In this document: one piece after another, positions 26,426 to 40,500 of the stretch
Layout of the letters: each line of letters opens with the position of its first letter
Numbering within the stretch: position 1 is the stretch's first letter
Origin: Hydractinia symbiolongicarpus
Taxonomy: Eukaryota > Cnidaria > Hydrozoa > Anthoathecata > Hydractiniidae
Assembly (NCBI RefSeq): GCF_029227915.1
Contig: NC_079886.1
Span: 868,001-932,000 of the forward strand
DNA length: 64,000 bases
Direction: 5' to 3'
Position numbers and translations under genes: made by a program
Notes under the pieces: generated by a model
Database searches by the model: none
What the model was told of the DNA's origin: nothing
Seen by the model: the letters and a program-made list of their open reading frames with translations, nothing else

Positions 26426-28455
26426 TCAGCGTCTTATCAAAAATTAAAACATTTTTGAAAGCTACAAGTCTCATGCGTTTTAGTGGTGAAAAAATAATTT
26501 AAAAATTTATTCGGGAAATCAGTTTACTCCCTGGGTACTTTTTTTGTATACTTTTGACTACATGGGCCGAGTACGGGATTTACGGGAAATCGCGGGTTTT
26601 CGTTTGCGGGCGATTAAACTTCTTTTATTCAGCGTCTCATCAAAAATGAAAATATTTTTGAAAACTACAAGTCTCATGCGTTTAAGTGGCGAAAAAATAA
26701 TTTAAAAAATCGTTCGGGAAATGATTTTATTCCCTGGGTACTTTCTTTATATACATTCGACTATACGGGCCGGGAACGGGATTTACGGGAAATTGCGGGT
26801 TTTCGTTTGCCGGCGATTAAACTTCTTTTATTCAGCGTCTCATCAAAAATGAAAATGTTTTTGAAAACTACAAGTCTCATGCGTATAAGTGGTGAAAAAA
26901 TAATTTAAAAAATTGTTCGGGAAATGAGTTTACTCCCTGGGTACTTTCTTTATATACATTCGACTATACGGGCCGGGAACGAGATTTACGGGAAATTGCG
27001 GGTTTTCGTTTGCCGGCGATTGAACTTCTTTTATTTAGCGTCTCATCAAAAATGAAAACATTTTTAATTACTACAAGTCTCATGCGTTTTAGTGGTGAAA
27101 AAAAAATTTAAAAAATCGTTCGGGAAATGAGTTTACTCCCTGGGTACTTTCTTTGTATACTTTTGACTATACGGGCCGAGTACGGGATTTACAGGAAATC
27201 GCGGGTTTTCGTTTGCCGGCGATTAAACTTCTTTTATTTAGCGTCTCATCAAAAATGAAAACATTTTTGAAAACTACAAGTCTCATGCGTTTTAGTGGTG
27301 AAAAAATAATTTAAAAAATCGTTCGGGAAATGAGTTTACTCCTTGAGTACTTTCTTTGTATACTTTTGACTATACGGGCCGAGTACCGGATTTACGGGAA
27401 ATTGCGGGTTTTCGTTTGCCGGCGATTAAACTTCTTTTATTCAGCGTCTTATCAAAAATTAAAACATTTTTGAAAGCTACAAGTCTCATGCGTTTTAGTG
27501 GTGAAAAAATAATTTAAAAATTTATTCGGGAAATCAGTTTACTCCCTGGGTACTTTTTTTGTATACTTTTGACTACATGGGCCGAGTACGGGATTTACGG
27601 GAAATCGCGGGTTTTCGTTTGCGGGCGATTAAACTTCTTTTATTCAGCGTCTCATCAAAAATGAAAATATTTTTGAAAACTACAAGTCTCATGCGTTTAA
27701 GTGGCGAAAAAATAATTTAAAAAATCGTTCGGGAAATGATTTTATTCCCTGGGTACTTTCTTTATATACATTCGACTATACGGGCCGGGAACGGGATTTA
27801 CGGGAAATTGCGGGTTTTCGTTTGCCGGCGATTAAACTTCTTTTATTCAGCGTCTCATCAAAAATGAAAATGTTTTTGAAAACTACAAGTCTCATGCGTA
27901 TAAGTGGTGAAAAAATAATTTAAAAAATTGTTCGGGAAATGAGTTTACTCCCTGGGTACTTTCTTTATATACATTCGACTATACGGGCCGGGAACGAGAT
28001 TTACGGGAAATTGCGGGTTTTCGTTTGCCGGCGATTGAACTTCTTTTATTTAGCGTCTCATCAAAAATGAAAACATTTTTAATTACTACAAGTCTCATGC
28101 GTTTTAGTGGTGAAAAAAAAATTTAAAAAATCGTTCGGGAAATGAGTTTACTCCCTGGGTACTTTCTTTGTATACTTTTGACTATACGGGCCGAGTACGG
28201 GATTTACGGGAAATCGCGGGTTTTCGTTTGCCGGCGATTAAACTTCTTTTATTTAGCGTCTCATCAAAAATGAAAACATTTTTGAAAACTACAAGTCTCA
28301 TGCGTTTTAGTGGTGAAAAAATAATTTAAAAAATCGTTCGGGAAATGAGTTTACTCCTTGAGTACTTTCTTTGTATACTTTTGACTATACGGGCCGAGTA
28401 CCGGATTTACGGGAAATTGCGGGTTTTCGTTTGCCGGCGATTAAACTTCTTTTAT
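25411..28455 (+). repeat. Three tandem copies of a 5-monomer (1,015 bp) higher-order repeat
   Basis: Units are 25,411-26,425, 26,426-27,440 and 27,441-28,455. The opening TCAGCGTCTTATC recurs at exactly 1,015-bp steps, and GGGAACGAGAT falls at 25960, 26975 and 27990. The five variant types follow the same order in each unit, and the copies are almost identical by eye (one visible change is GATTTACAGG to GATTTACGGG in the third). A related earlier copy sits at about 20,339-21,353. This is the cleanest recent amplification in the window. Confidence 0.88.
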
Positions 28456-28607
28456 TCAGCGTCTTGTCAAAAATGAAAACATTTTTGAAAGCTACAAGTC
28501 TCTTGCGTTTTAGTGGTGAAAAAATAATTTAAAAAATCGTTCTGAAAATGAATTTACTTACAGGGTACTTTCTTTGTATATATTCGACTATAGGGGCCAA
28601 GCCCGGG

Positions 28608-31600
28608 ATTTACAGGAAATCGCGGGTTTTCGTTTGCCGGCGAATAAACTTCTTTTATTCAGCGTCTCATCAAAAATGAAAACATTTTTGAAAACTACAA
28701 GTCTCATGCGTTTTAGTGGTGAAAAAATAATTTAAAAATTTATTCGAGAAATCTGTTTACTCCCTGGGTACTTTTTTTGTATACTTTTGACTATATGGGC
28801 CGAGTTCGGGATTTGCGGGAAATCGCGGGTTTTCGTTTGCGGGCGATTAAACTTCTTTTATTCAGCGTCTCATCAAAAATGAAAATATTTTTGAAAACTA
28901 CAAGTCTCATGCGTTTAAGTGGTGAAAAAATAATTTAAAAAATCGTTCGGGAAATGAGTTTACTCCCTGGGTACTTTCTTTATATACATTCGACTATACG
29001 GGCCAGAACGGGATTTACGGGAAATTGCGGGTTTTCGTTTGCCGGCGATTAAACTTCTTTTATTTAGCGTCTCATCAAAAATGAAAACATTTTTGAAAAC
29101 TACAAGTCTCATGCGTTTTAGTGGTGAAAAAATATTTTAAAAAATCGTTCGGGAAATGAGTTTACTCCTTGAGTACTTTCTTTGTATACTTTTGACTATA
29201 CGGGCCGAGTACCGGATTTACGGGAAATCGCGGGTTTTCGTTTGCCGGCGATTAAACTTCTTTTAGTTAGCGTCTCATCAAAAATGAAAACATTTTTGAA
29301 AACTACAAGTCTCATGCGTTTTAGTGGTGAAAAAATAATTTAAAAAATCGTTCGGGAAATGAGTTTACTCCCTGGGTACTTTCTTTATATGCATTCGACT
29401 ATACGGGCCAGAACGGGATTTACGGGAAATTGCGCGTTTTCGTTTGCCGGCGATTAAACTTCTTTTAATTAGCGTCTCATCAAAAATGAAAACATTTTTA
29501 CATACTACAAGTCTCATGCGTTTTAGTGGTGAAAAAATAATTTAAAAAATCGTTCTGAAAATGAATTTACTTACAGGGTACTTTCTTTGTATATATTCGA
29601 CTATAGGGGCCAAGCCCGGGATTTACAGGAAATCGCGGGTTTTCGTTTGCCGGCGATTAAACTTCTTTTATTCAGCGTCTCATCAAAAATGAAAACATTT
29701 TTGAAAACTACAAGTCTCATGCGTTTTAGTGGTGAAAAAATAATTTAAAAATTTATTCGAGAAATCTGTTTACTCCCTGGGTACTTTTTTTGTATACTTT
29801 TGACTATATGGGCCGAGTTCGGGATTTACGGGAAATCGCGGGTTTTCGTTTGCGGGCGATTAAACTTCTTTTATTCAGCGTCTCATCAAAAATGAAAATT
29901 ATTTTGAAAACTACAAGTCTCATGCGTTTAAGTGGTGAAAAAATAATTTAAAAAATCGTTCGGGAAATGGGTTTACTCCCTGGGTACTTTCTTTATATAC
30001 ATTCGACTATACGGGCCAGAACGGGATTTACGGGAAATTGCGGGTTTTCGTTTGCCGGCGATTAAACTTCTTTTATTTAGCGTCTCATCAAAAATGAAAA
30101 CATTTTTGAAAACTACAAGTCTCATGCGTTTTAGTGGTGAAAAAGTAATTTAAAAAATCGTTCGGGAAATGAGTTTACTCCTTGAGTACTTTCTTTGTAT
30201 ACTTTTGACTATACGGGCCGAGTGCCGGATTTACGGGAAATCGCGGGTTTTCGTTTGCCGGCGATTAAACTTCTTTTATTTAGCGTCTCATCAAAAATGA
30301 AAACATTTTTGAAAACTACAAGTCTCATGCGTTTTAGTGGTGAAAAAATAATTTAAAAAATCGTTCGGGAAATGAGTTTACTCCCTGGGTACTTTCTTTA
30401 TATACATTCGACTATACAGGCCAGAACGGGATTTACAGGAAATCGCGGGTTTTCGTTTGCCGGCGAATAAACTTCTTTTATTCAGCGTCTCATCAAAAAT
30501 GAAAACATTTTTGAAAACTACAAGTCTCATGCGTTTTAGTGGTGAAAAAATAATTTAAAAATTTATTCGAGAAATCTGTTTACTCCCTGGGTACTTTTTT
30601 TGTATACTTTTGACTATATGGGCCGAGTTCGGGATTTGCGGGAAATCGCGGGTTTTCGTTTGCGGGCGATTAAACTTCTTTTATTCAGCGTCTCATCAAA
30701 AATGAAAATATTTTTGAAAACTACAAGTCTCATGCGTTTAAGTGGTGAAAAAATAATTTAAAAAATCGTTCGGGAAATGAGTTTACTCCCTGGGTACTTT
30801 CTTTATATACATTCGACTATACGGGCCAGAACGGGATTTACGGGAAATTGCGGGTTTTCGTTTGCCGGCGATTAAACTTCTTTTATTTAGCGTCTCATCA
30901 AAAATGAAAACATTTTTGAAAACTACAAGTCTCATGCGTTTTAGTGGTGAAAAAATATTTTAAAAAATCGTTCGGGAAATGAGTTTACTCCTTGAGTACT
31001 TTCTTTGTATACTTTTGACTATACGGGCCGAGTACCGGATTTACGGGAAATCGCGGGTTTTCGTTTGCCGGCGATTAAACTTCTTTTAGTTAGCGTCTCA
31101 TCAAAAATGAAAACATTTTTGAAAACTACAAGTCTCATGCGTTTTAGTGGTGAAAAAATAATTTAAAAAATCGTTCGGGAAATGAGTTTACTCCCTGGGT
31201 ACTTTCTTTATATGCATTCGACTATACGGGCCAGAACGGGATTTACGGGAAATTGCGCGTTTTCGTTTGCCGGCGATTAAACTTCTTTTAATTAGCGTCT
31301 CATCAAAAATGAAAACATTTTTACATACTACAAGTCTCATGCGTTTTAGTGGTGAAAAAATAATTTAAAAAATCGTTCTGAAAATGAATTTACTTACAGG
31401 GTACTTTCTTTGTATATATTCGACTATAGGGGCCAAGCCCGGGATTTACAGGAAATCGCGGGTTTTCGTTTGCCGGCGATTAAACTTCTTTTATTCAGCG
31501 TCTCATCAAAAATGAAAACATTTTTGAAAACTACAAGTCTCATGCGTTTTAGTGGTGAAAAAATAATTTAAAAATTTATTCGAGAAATCTGTTTACTCCC

Positions 31601-32253
31601 TGGGTACTTTTTTTGTATACTTTTGACTATATGGGCCGAGTTCGGGATTTACGGGAAATCGCGGGTTTTCGTTTGCGGGCGATTAAACTTCTTTTATTCA
31701 GCGTCTCATCAAAAATGAAAATTATTTTGAAAACTACAAGTCTCATGCGTTTAAGTGGTGAAAAAATAATTTAAAAAATCGTTCGGGAAATGGGTTTACT
31801 CCCTGGGTACTTTCTTTATATACATTCGACTATACGGGCCAGAACGGGATTTACGGGAAATTGCGGGTTTTCGTTTGCCGGCGATTAAACTTCTTTTATT
31901 TAGCGTCTCATCAAAAATGAAAACATTTTTGAAAACTACAAGTCTCATGCGTTTTAGTGGTGAAAAAGTAATTTAAAAAATCGTTCGGGAAATGAGTTTA
32001 CTCCTTGAGTACTTTCTTTGTATACTTTTGACTATACGGGCCGAGTGCCGGATTTACGGGAAATCGCGGGTTTTCGTTTGCCGGCGATTAAACTTCTTTT
32101 ATTTAGCGTCTCATCAAAAATGAAAACATTTTTGAAAACTACAAGTCTCATGCGTTTTAGTGGTGAAAAAATAATTTAAAAAATCGTTCGGGAAATGAGT
32201 TTACTCCCTGGGTACTTTCTTTATATACATTCGACTATACAGGCCAGAACGGG
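28608..32253 (+). repeat. Two tandem copies of a 9-monomer (1,823 bp) higher-order repeat
   Basis: Units are about 28,608-30,430 and 30,431-32,253. Markers at an 1,823-bp offset are GGCGAATAAAC (CGAATAAAC at 28641 and 30464) and TTTTAGTTAG (29261 and 31084). The join falls inside a core: GGCCAGAACGGG at about 30,421 continues into ATTTACAGG, a combination of two monomer types. The block also matches about 21,506-23,330 at an offset of 7,102 bp (TTTTAGTTAG at 22159). Confidence 0.86.
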
Positions 32254-34560
32254 ATTTACGGGAAATTGCGGGTTTTCGTTTGCCGGCGATTAAACTTCTT
32301 TTATTTAGCGTCTCATCAAAAGTGAAAACATTTTTAAAAACTACAAGTCTCATGCGTTTAAGTGGTGAAAAAATAATTTAAAAAATCGTTCGGGAAATGA
32401 GTTTACTCCCTGGGTACTTTCTTTGTATACTTTTGACTATACGGGCCGAGTAGGGGATTTACGGGAAATCGCGGGTTTTCGTTTGCCGGCGATTAAACTT
32501 CTTTTATTTAGCGTCTCATCAAAAATGAAAACATTTTTGAAAACTACAAGTCTCATGCGTTTTAGTGCTGAAAAAATAATTTAAAAAATCGTTCTGAAAA
32601 TGAGTTTACTCACAGGGTACTTTCTTTGTATACATTCGACTATAGGGGCCAAGCCCGGGATTTACAGGAAATCGCGGGTTTTCGTTTGCCGGCGATTAAA
32701 CTTCTTTTATTCAGCGTCTCATCAAAAATGAAAACATTTTGGAAAACTACAAGTCTCATGCGTTTTAGTGGTGAAAAAATAAATCAAAAATTTATTCGGG
32801 AAATCAGTTTACTCCCTGGGTACTTTTTTTGTATACTTTTGACTACATGGGCCGAGTACGGGATTTACGGGAAATCGCGGGTTTTCGTTTGCGGGCGATT
32901 AAACTTCTTTTATTCAGCGTCTCATCAAAAATGAAAATATTTTTGAAAACTACAAGTCTCATGCGTTTAAGTGGCGAAAAAATAATTTAAAAAATCGTTC
33001 GGGAAATGAGTTTATTCCCTGGGTACTTTCTTTATATACATTCGACTATACGGGCCGGGAACGGGATTTACGGGAAATTGCGGGTTTTCGTTTGCCGGCG
33101 ATTAAACTTCTTTTATTCAGCGTCTCATCAAAAATGAAAATGTTTTTGAAAACTACAAGTCTCATGCGTATAAGTGGTGAAAAAATAATTTAAAAAATTG
33201 TTCGGGAAATGAGTTTACTCCCTGGGTACTTTCTTTATATACATTCGACTATACGGGCCGGGAACGGGATTTACGGGAAATTGCGGGTTTTCGTTTGCCG
33301 GCGATTAAACTTCTTTTATTTAGCGTCTCATCAAAAATGAAAACATTTTTAATTACTACAAGTCTCATGCGTTTTAGTGGTGAAAAAATAATTTAAAAAA
33401 TCGTTCGGGAAATGAGTTTACTCCCTGGGTACTTTTTTGTATACTTTTGACTATACGGGCCGAGTACGGGATTTACGGGAAATCGCGGGTTTTCGTTTGC
33501 CGGCGATTAAACTTTTTTTATTTAGCGTCTCATCAAAAATGAAAACATTTTTGAAAACTACAAGTCTCATGCGTTTTAGTGGTGAAAAAATAATTTAAAA
33601 AATCGTTCGGGAAATGAGTTTACTCCTTGAGTACTTTCTTTGTATACTTTTGACTATACGGGCCGAGTACCGGATTTACGGGAAATTGCGGGTTTTCGTT
33701 TGCTGGCGATTAAACTTCTTTTATTCAGCGTCTTATCAAAAATGAAAACATTTTTGAAAGCTACAAGTCTCTTGCGTTTTAGTGGTGAAAAAATAATTTA
33801 AAAAATCGTTCTGAAAATGAATTTACTTACAGGGTACTTTCTTTGTATATATTCGACTATAGGGGCCAAGCCCGGGATTTACAGGAAATCGCGGGTTTTC
33901 GTTTGCCGGCGATTAAACTTCTTTTATTCAGCGTCTCATCAAAAATGAAAACATTTTTGAAAACTACAAGTCTCATGCGTATAAGTGGTGAAAAAATAAT
34001 TTAAAAAATTGTTCGGGAAATGAGTTTACTCCCTGGGTACTTTCTTTATATACATTCGACTATACGGGCCGGGAACGGGATTTACGGGAAATTGCGGGTT
34101 TTCGTTTGCCGGCGATTAAACTTCTTTTATTTAGCGTCTCATCAAAAATGAAAACATTTTTAATTACTACAAGTCTCATGCGTTTTAGTGGTGAAAAAAT
34201 AATTTAAAAAATCGTTCGGGAAATGAGTTTACTCCTTGAGTACTTTCTTTGTATACTTTTGACTATACGGGCCGAGTACCGGATTTACGGGAAATTGCGG
34301 GTTTTCGTTTGCTGGCGATTAAACTTCTTTTATTCAGCGTCTTATCAAAAATGAAAACATTTTTGAAAGCTACAAGTCTCTTGCGTTTTAGTGGTGAAAA
34401 AATAATTTAAAAAATCGTTCTGAAAATGAATTTACTTACAGGGTACTTTCTTTGTATATATTCGACTATAGGGGCCAAGCCCGGGATTTACAGGAAATCG
34501 CGGGTTTTCGTTTGCCGGCGATTAAACTTCTTTTATTCAGCGTCTCATCAAAAATGAAAA
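32254..34560 (+). repeat. Right-arm continuation of the older block, with 2-monomer insertion and 3-monomer repeat
   Basis: CCGAGTAGGGG at 32446 matches 23521 (offset 8,925 bp). Farther on, GCTGGCG at 33702 matches 24371 at an offset of 9,331 bp. The 406-bp change in offset means that two monomers were gained or lost, around 32,600-33,100. GCTGGCG recurs at 34311, a 609-bp (3-monomer) step. Confidence 0.75.
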
Positions 34561-37500
34561 CATTTTTGAAAACTACAAGTCTCATGCGTTTTAGTGGTGA
34601 AAAAATAATTTAAAAATTTATTCGAGAAATCTGTTTACTCCCTGGGTACTTTTTTTGTATACTTTTGACTATATGGGCCGAGTTCGGGATTTACGGGAAA
34701 TCGCGGGTTTTCGTTTGCGGGCGATTAAACTTCTTTTATTCAGCGTCTCATCAAAAATGAAAATTATTTTGAAAACTACAAGTCTCATGCGTTTAAGTGG
34801 TGAAAAAATAATTTAAAAAATCGTTCGGGAAATGGGTTTACTCCCTGGGTACTTTCTTTATATACATTCGACTATACGTGCCAGAACGGGATTTACGGGA
34901 AATTGCGGGTTTTCGTTTGCCGGCGATTAAACTTCTTTTATTTAGCGTCTCATCAAAAATGAAAACATTTTTGAAAACTACAAGTCTCATGCGTTTTAGT
35001 GGTGAAAAAGTAATTTAAAAAATCGTTCGGGAAATGAGTTTACTCCTTGAGTACTTTCTTTGTATACTTTTGACTATACGGGCCGAGTACCGGATTTACG
35101 GGAATTCGCGGGTTTTCGTTTGCCGGCGATTAAACTTCTTTTATTTAGCGTCTCATCAAAAATGAAAACATTTTTGAAAACTACAAGTCTCATGCGTTTT
35201 AGTGGTGAAAAAATAATTTAAAAAATCGTTCGGGAAATGAGTTTACTCCCTGGGTACTTTCTTTATATACATTCGACTATACAGGCCAGAACGGGATTTA
35301 CGGGAAATTGCGGGTTTTCGTTTGCCGGCGATTAAACTTCTTTTATTTAGCGTCTCATCAAAAATGAAAACATTTTTGAAAACTACAAGTCTCATGCGTT
35401 TTAGTGGTGAAAAAGTAATTTAAAAAATCGTTCGGGAAATGAGTTTACTCCTTGAGTACTTTCTTTGTATACTTTTGACTATACGGGCCGAGTACCGGAT
35501 TTACGGGAAATCGCGGGTTTTTGTTTGCCGGCGATTAAACTTCTTTTATTTAGCGTCTCAGCAAAAACGAAAACATTTTTGAAAACTACAAGTCTCATGC
35601 GTTTTAGTGGTGAAAAAATAATTTAAAAAATCGTTCGGGAAATGAGTTTACTCCCTGGGTACTTTCTTTATATACATTCGACTATACGGGCCAGAACGGG
35701 ATTTACGGGAAATTGCGGGTTTTCGTTTGCCGGCGATTAAACTTCTTTTATTTAGCGTCTCATCAAAAATGAAAACATTTTTAAATACTACAAGTCTCAT
35801 GCGTTTTAGTGGTGAAAAAATAATTTAAAAAATCGTTCTGAAAATGAATTTACTTACAGGGTACTTTCTTTGTATATATTCGACTATAGGGGCCAAGCCC
35901 GGGATTTACAGGAAATCGCGGGTTTTCGTTTGCCGTCGATTAAACTTCTTTTATTCAGCGTCTCATCAAAAATGAAAACATTTTTGAAAACTACAAGTCT
36001 CATGCGTTTTAGTGGTGAAAAAATAATTTAAAAATTTATTCGAGAAATCTGTTTACTCCCTGGGTACTTTTTTTGTATACTTTTGACTATATGGGCCGAG
36101 TTCGGGATTTACGGGAAATCGCGGGTTTTCGTTTGCGGGCGATTAAACTTCTTTTATTTAGCGTCTCATCAAAAATGAAAACATTTTTGAAAACTACAAG
36201 TCTCATGCGTTTTAGTGGTGAAAAAATAATTTAAAAAATCGTTCGGGAAATGAGTTTACTCCCTGAGTACTTTCTTTGTATACTTTTGACTATACGGGCC
36301 GAGTACCGGATTTACGGGAAATCGCGGGTTTTCGTTTGCCGGCGATAAAACTTCTTTTATTCAGCGTCTTATCAAAAATGAAAACATTTTTGAAAGCTAC
36401 AAGTCTCATGCGTTTTAGTGGTGAAAAATAATTTAAAAAATCGTTCTGAAAATGAGTTTACTCACAGGGTACTTTCTTTGTATACATTCGACTATAAGGG
36501 CCAAGCCCGGGATTTACAGGAAATCGCGGGTTTTCGTTTGCCGGCGATTAAACTTCTTTTATTCAGCGTCTCATCAAAAATGAAAACTTTTTGAAAACTA
36601 CAAGTCTCATGCGTTTTAGTGGTGAAAAAATAATTTAAAAATTTATTCGGCAAATCAGTTTACTCCCTGGGTACTTTCTTTGTATACTTTTGACTATACA
36701 GGCCGAGTACGGGATTTACGGGAAATCGCGGGTTTTCGTTTGCCGGCGATTAAACTCCTTTTATTTAGCGTCTCATCAAAAATGAAAACATTTTTAAAAA
36801 CTACAAGTCTCATGCGTTTTAGTGGTGAAAAAATAATTTAAAAAATCGTTCGGGAAATGAGTTTACTCCTTGAGTACTTTCTTTGTATACTTTTGACTAT
36901 ACGGGCCGAGTACCGGATTTACGGGAAATTGCGGGTTTTCGTTTGCCGGCGATTAAACTTCTTTTATTCAGCGTCTTATTAAAAATGAAAACATTTTTGA
37001 AAGCTACAAGTCTCATGCGTTTTAGTGGTAAAAAAATAATTTAAAAAATCGTTCTGAAAATGAGTTTACTTACAGGGTACTTTCTTTGTATATATTCGAC
37101 TATAGGGGCCAAGCCCGGGATTTACAGGAAATCGCGGGTTTTCGTTTGCCGGCGATTAAACTTCTTTTATTCAGCTTCTCATCAAAAATGAAAATATTTT
37201 TGAAAACTACAAGTCTCATGCGTTTAAGTGGTGAAAAAATAATTTAAAAAATCGTTCGGGAAATGAGTTTACTCCCTGGGTACTTTCTTTATATACATTC
37301 GACTATACGGGCCAGAACGGGATTTACGGGAAATTGCGGGTTTTCGTTTGCCGGCGATTAAACTTCTTTTATTTAGCGTCTCATCAAAAATGAAAACATT
37401 TTTAAATACTACAAGTGTCATGCGTTTTAGTGGTGAAAAAATAATTTAAAAAATCGTTCGGGAAATGAGTTTACTCCTTGAGTACTTTCTTTGTATACTT

Positions 37501-40500
37501 TTGACTATACGGGCCGAGTACCGGATTTACGGGAAATTGTGGGTTTTCGTTTGCCGGCGATTAAACTTCTTTTATTCAGCGTCTTATCAAAAATGAAAAC
37601 ATTTTTGAAAGGTACAAGTCTCATGCGTTTTAGTGGTGAAAAAATAATTTAAAAAATCGTTCTGAAAATGAGTTTACTCACAGGGTAATTTCTTTGTATA
37701 CATTCGACTATAGGGGCCAAGCCCGGGATTTGCAGGAAATCGCGGGTTTTCGTTTGCCGGCGATTAAACTCCTTTTATTTAGCGTCTCATCAAAAATGAA
37801 AACATTTTTGAAAACTACAAGTCTCATGCGTTTTAGTGGTGAAAAAATAATTTAAAAATTTATTCGGGAAATCAGTTTACTCCCTGGGTACTTTCTTTGT
37901 ATACTTTTGACATTACAGGCCGAGTACGGGATTTACGGGAAATCGGGGGTTTTCGTTTGCCGGCGATTAAACTCCTTTTATTTAGCGTCTTATCAAAAAT
38001 GAAAACATTTTTAAATACTACAAGTGTCATGCGTTTTAGTGGTGAAAAAATAATTTAAAAAATCGTTCGGGAAATGAGTTTACTCCTTGAGTACTTTCTT
38101 TGTATACTTTTGACTATACGGGCCGAGTACCGGATTTACGGGAAATCGCGGGTTTTCGTTTGCCGGCGATTAAACTTCTTTTATTCAGCGTCTTATCAAA
38201 AATGAAAACATTTTTGAAAGCTACAAGTCTCATGCGTTTTAGTGGTGAAAAAATAATTTAAAAAATCGTTCTGAAAATGAATTTACTTACAGGGTACTTT
38301 CTTTGTATATATTCGACTATAGGGGCCAAGCCCGGGATTTACAGGAAATCGCGGGTTTTCGTTTGCCGGCGATTAAACTTCTTTTATTCAGCGTCTCATC
38401 AAAAATGAAAATATTTTTGAAAACTACAAGTCTCATGCGTTTAAGTGGTGAAAAAATAATTTAAAAAATCGGTCGGGAAATGAGTTTACTCCCTGGGTAC
38501 TTTCTTTATATACATTCGACTATACGGGCCAGAACGGGATTTACGGGAAATTGCGGGTTTTCGTTTGCCGGCGATTAAACTTCTTTTATTTAGCGTCTCA
38601 TCAAAAATGAAAACATTTTTAAATACTACAAGTCTCATGCGTTTTAGTGGTGAAAAAATAATTTAAAAAATCGTTCGGGAAATGAGTTTACTCCTTGAGT
38701 ACTTTCTTTGTATACTTTTGACTATACGGGCCGAGTACCGGATTTACGGGAAATCGCGGGTTTTCGTTTGCCGGCGATTAAACTTCTTTTATTTAGCGTC
38801 TCATCAAAAATGAAAACATTTTTGAAAACTACAAGTCTCATGCGTTTTAGTGGTGAAAAAATAATTTAAAAAATCGTTCGGGAAATGAGTTTACTCCTTG
38901 AGTACTTTCTTTGTATAATTTTGACTATACGGGCCGAGTACCGGATTTACGGGAAATCGCGGGTTTTCGTTTGCCGGCGATAAAACTTCTTTTATTCAGC
39001 GTCTTATCAAAAATGAAAACATTTTTGAAAGCTACAAGTCTCATGCGTTTTAGTGGTGAAAAATAATTTAAAAAATCGTTCTGAAAATGAGTTTACTCCC
39101 TGGGTACTTTCTTTGTATAGTTTTGACTATACAGGCCGAGTACGGGATTTACGGGAAATCGCGGGTTTTCGTTTGCCGGCGATTAAACTCCTTTTATTTA
39201 GCGTCTCATCAAAAATGAAAACATTTTTGAAAACTACAAGTCTCATGCGTTTTAGTGGTGAAAGAATAATTTAAAAAATCGTTCGAGAAATGAATTTACT
39301 CCTTGAGTACTTTCTTTGTATACTTTTGACTATACGGGCCGAGTACCGGATTTACGGGAAATTGCGGGTTTTCGTTTGCCGGCGATTAAACTTCTTTTAT
39401 TCAGCGTCTTATCAAAAATGAAAACATTTTTGAAAGCTACAAGTCTCATGCGTTTTAGTGGTAAAAAAATAATTTAAAAAATCGTTCTGAAAATGAGTTT
39501 ACTTACAGGGCACTTTCTTTGTATATATTCGACTATAGGGGCCAAGCCCGGGATTTACAGGAAATCGCGGGTTTTCGTTTGCCGGCGATTAAACTTCTTT
39601 TATTCAGCGTCTCATCAAAAATGAAAATATTTTTGAAAACTACAAGTCTCATGCGTTTAAGTGGTAAAAAAATAATTTAAAAAATCGTTCGGGAAATGAG
39701 TTTACTCCCTGGGTACTTTCTTTATATACATTCGACTATACGGGCCAGAACGGGATTTACGGGAAATTGCGGGTTTTCGTTTGCCGGCGATTAAACTTCT
39801 TTTATTTAGCGTCTCATCAAAAATGAAAACATTTTTAAATACTACAAGTGTCATGCGTTTTAGTGGTGAAAAAATAATTTAAAAAATCGTTCGGGAAATG
39901 AGTTTACTCCTTGAGTACTTTCTTTGTATACTTTTAACTATACGGGCCGAGTACCGGATTTACGGGAAATCGCGGGTTTTCGTTTGACGGCGATTAAACT
40001 TCTTTTATTCAGCGTCTTATCAAAAATGAAAACATTTTTGAAAGCTACGAGTCTCATGCGTTTTAGTGGTGAAAAAATAATTTAAAAAATCGTTCTGAAA
40101 ATGAGTTTACTCACAGGGTACTTTCTTTGTATACATTGGACCATAGGGGCCAAGCCCGGGATTTACAGGAAATTGCGGGTTTTCGTTTGCCGGCGATTAA
40201 ACTTCTTTTATTCAGCGTCTCATCAAAAATGAAAACATTTTTGAAAACTACAAGTCTCATGCGTTTTAGTGGTGAAAAAATAATTTAAAAATTTATTCGG
40301 GAAATCAGTTTACTCCCTGGGTACTTTCTTTGTATACTTTTGACTATACAGGCCGAGTACGGGATTTACGGGAAATCGCGGGTTTTCGTTTGCCGGCGAT
40401 TAAACTCCTTTTATTTAGCGTCTCATCAAAAATGAAAACATTTTTGAAAACTACAAGTCTCATGCGTTTTAGTGGTGAAAAAATAATTTAAAAATTTATT

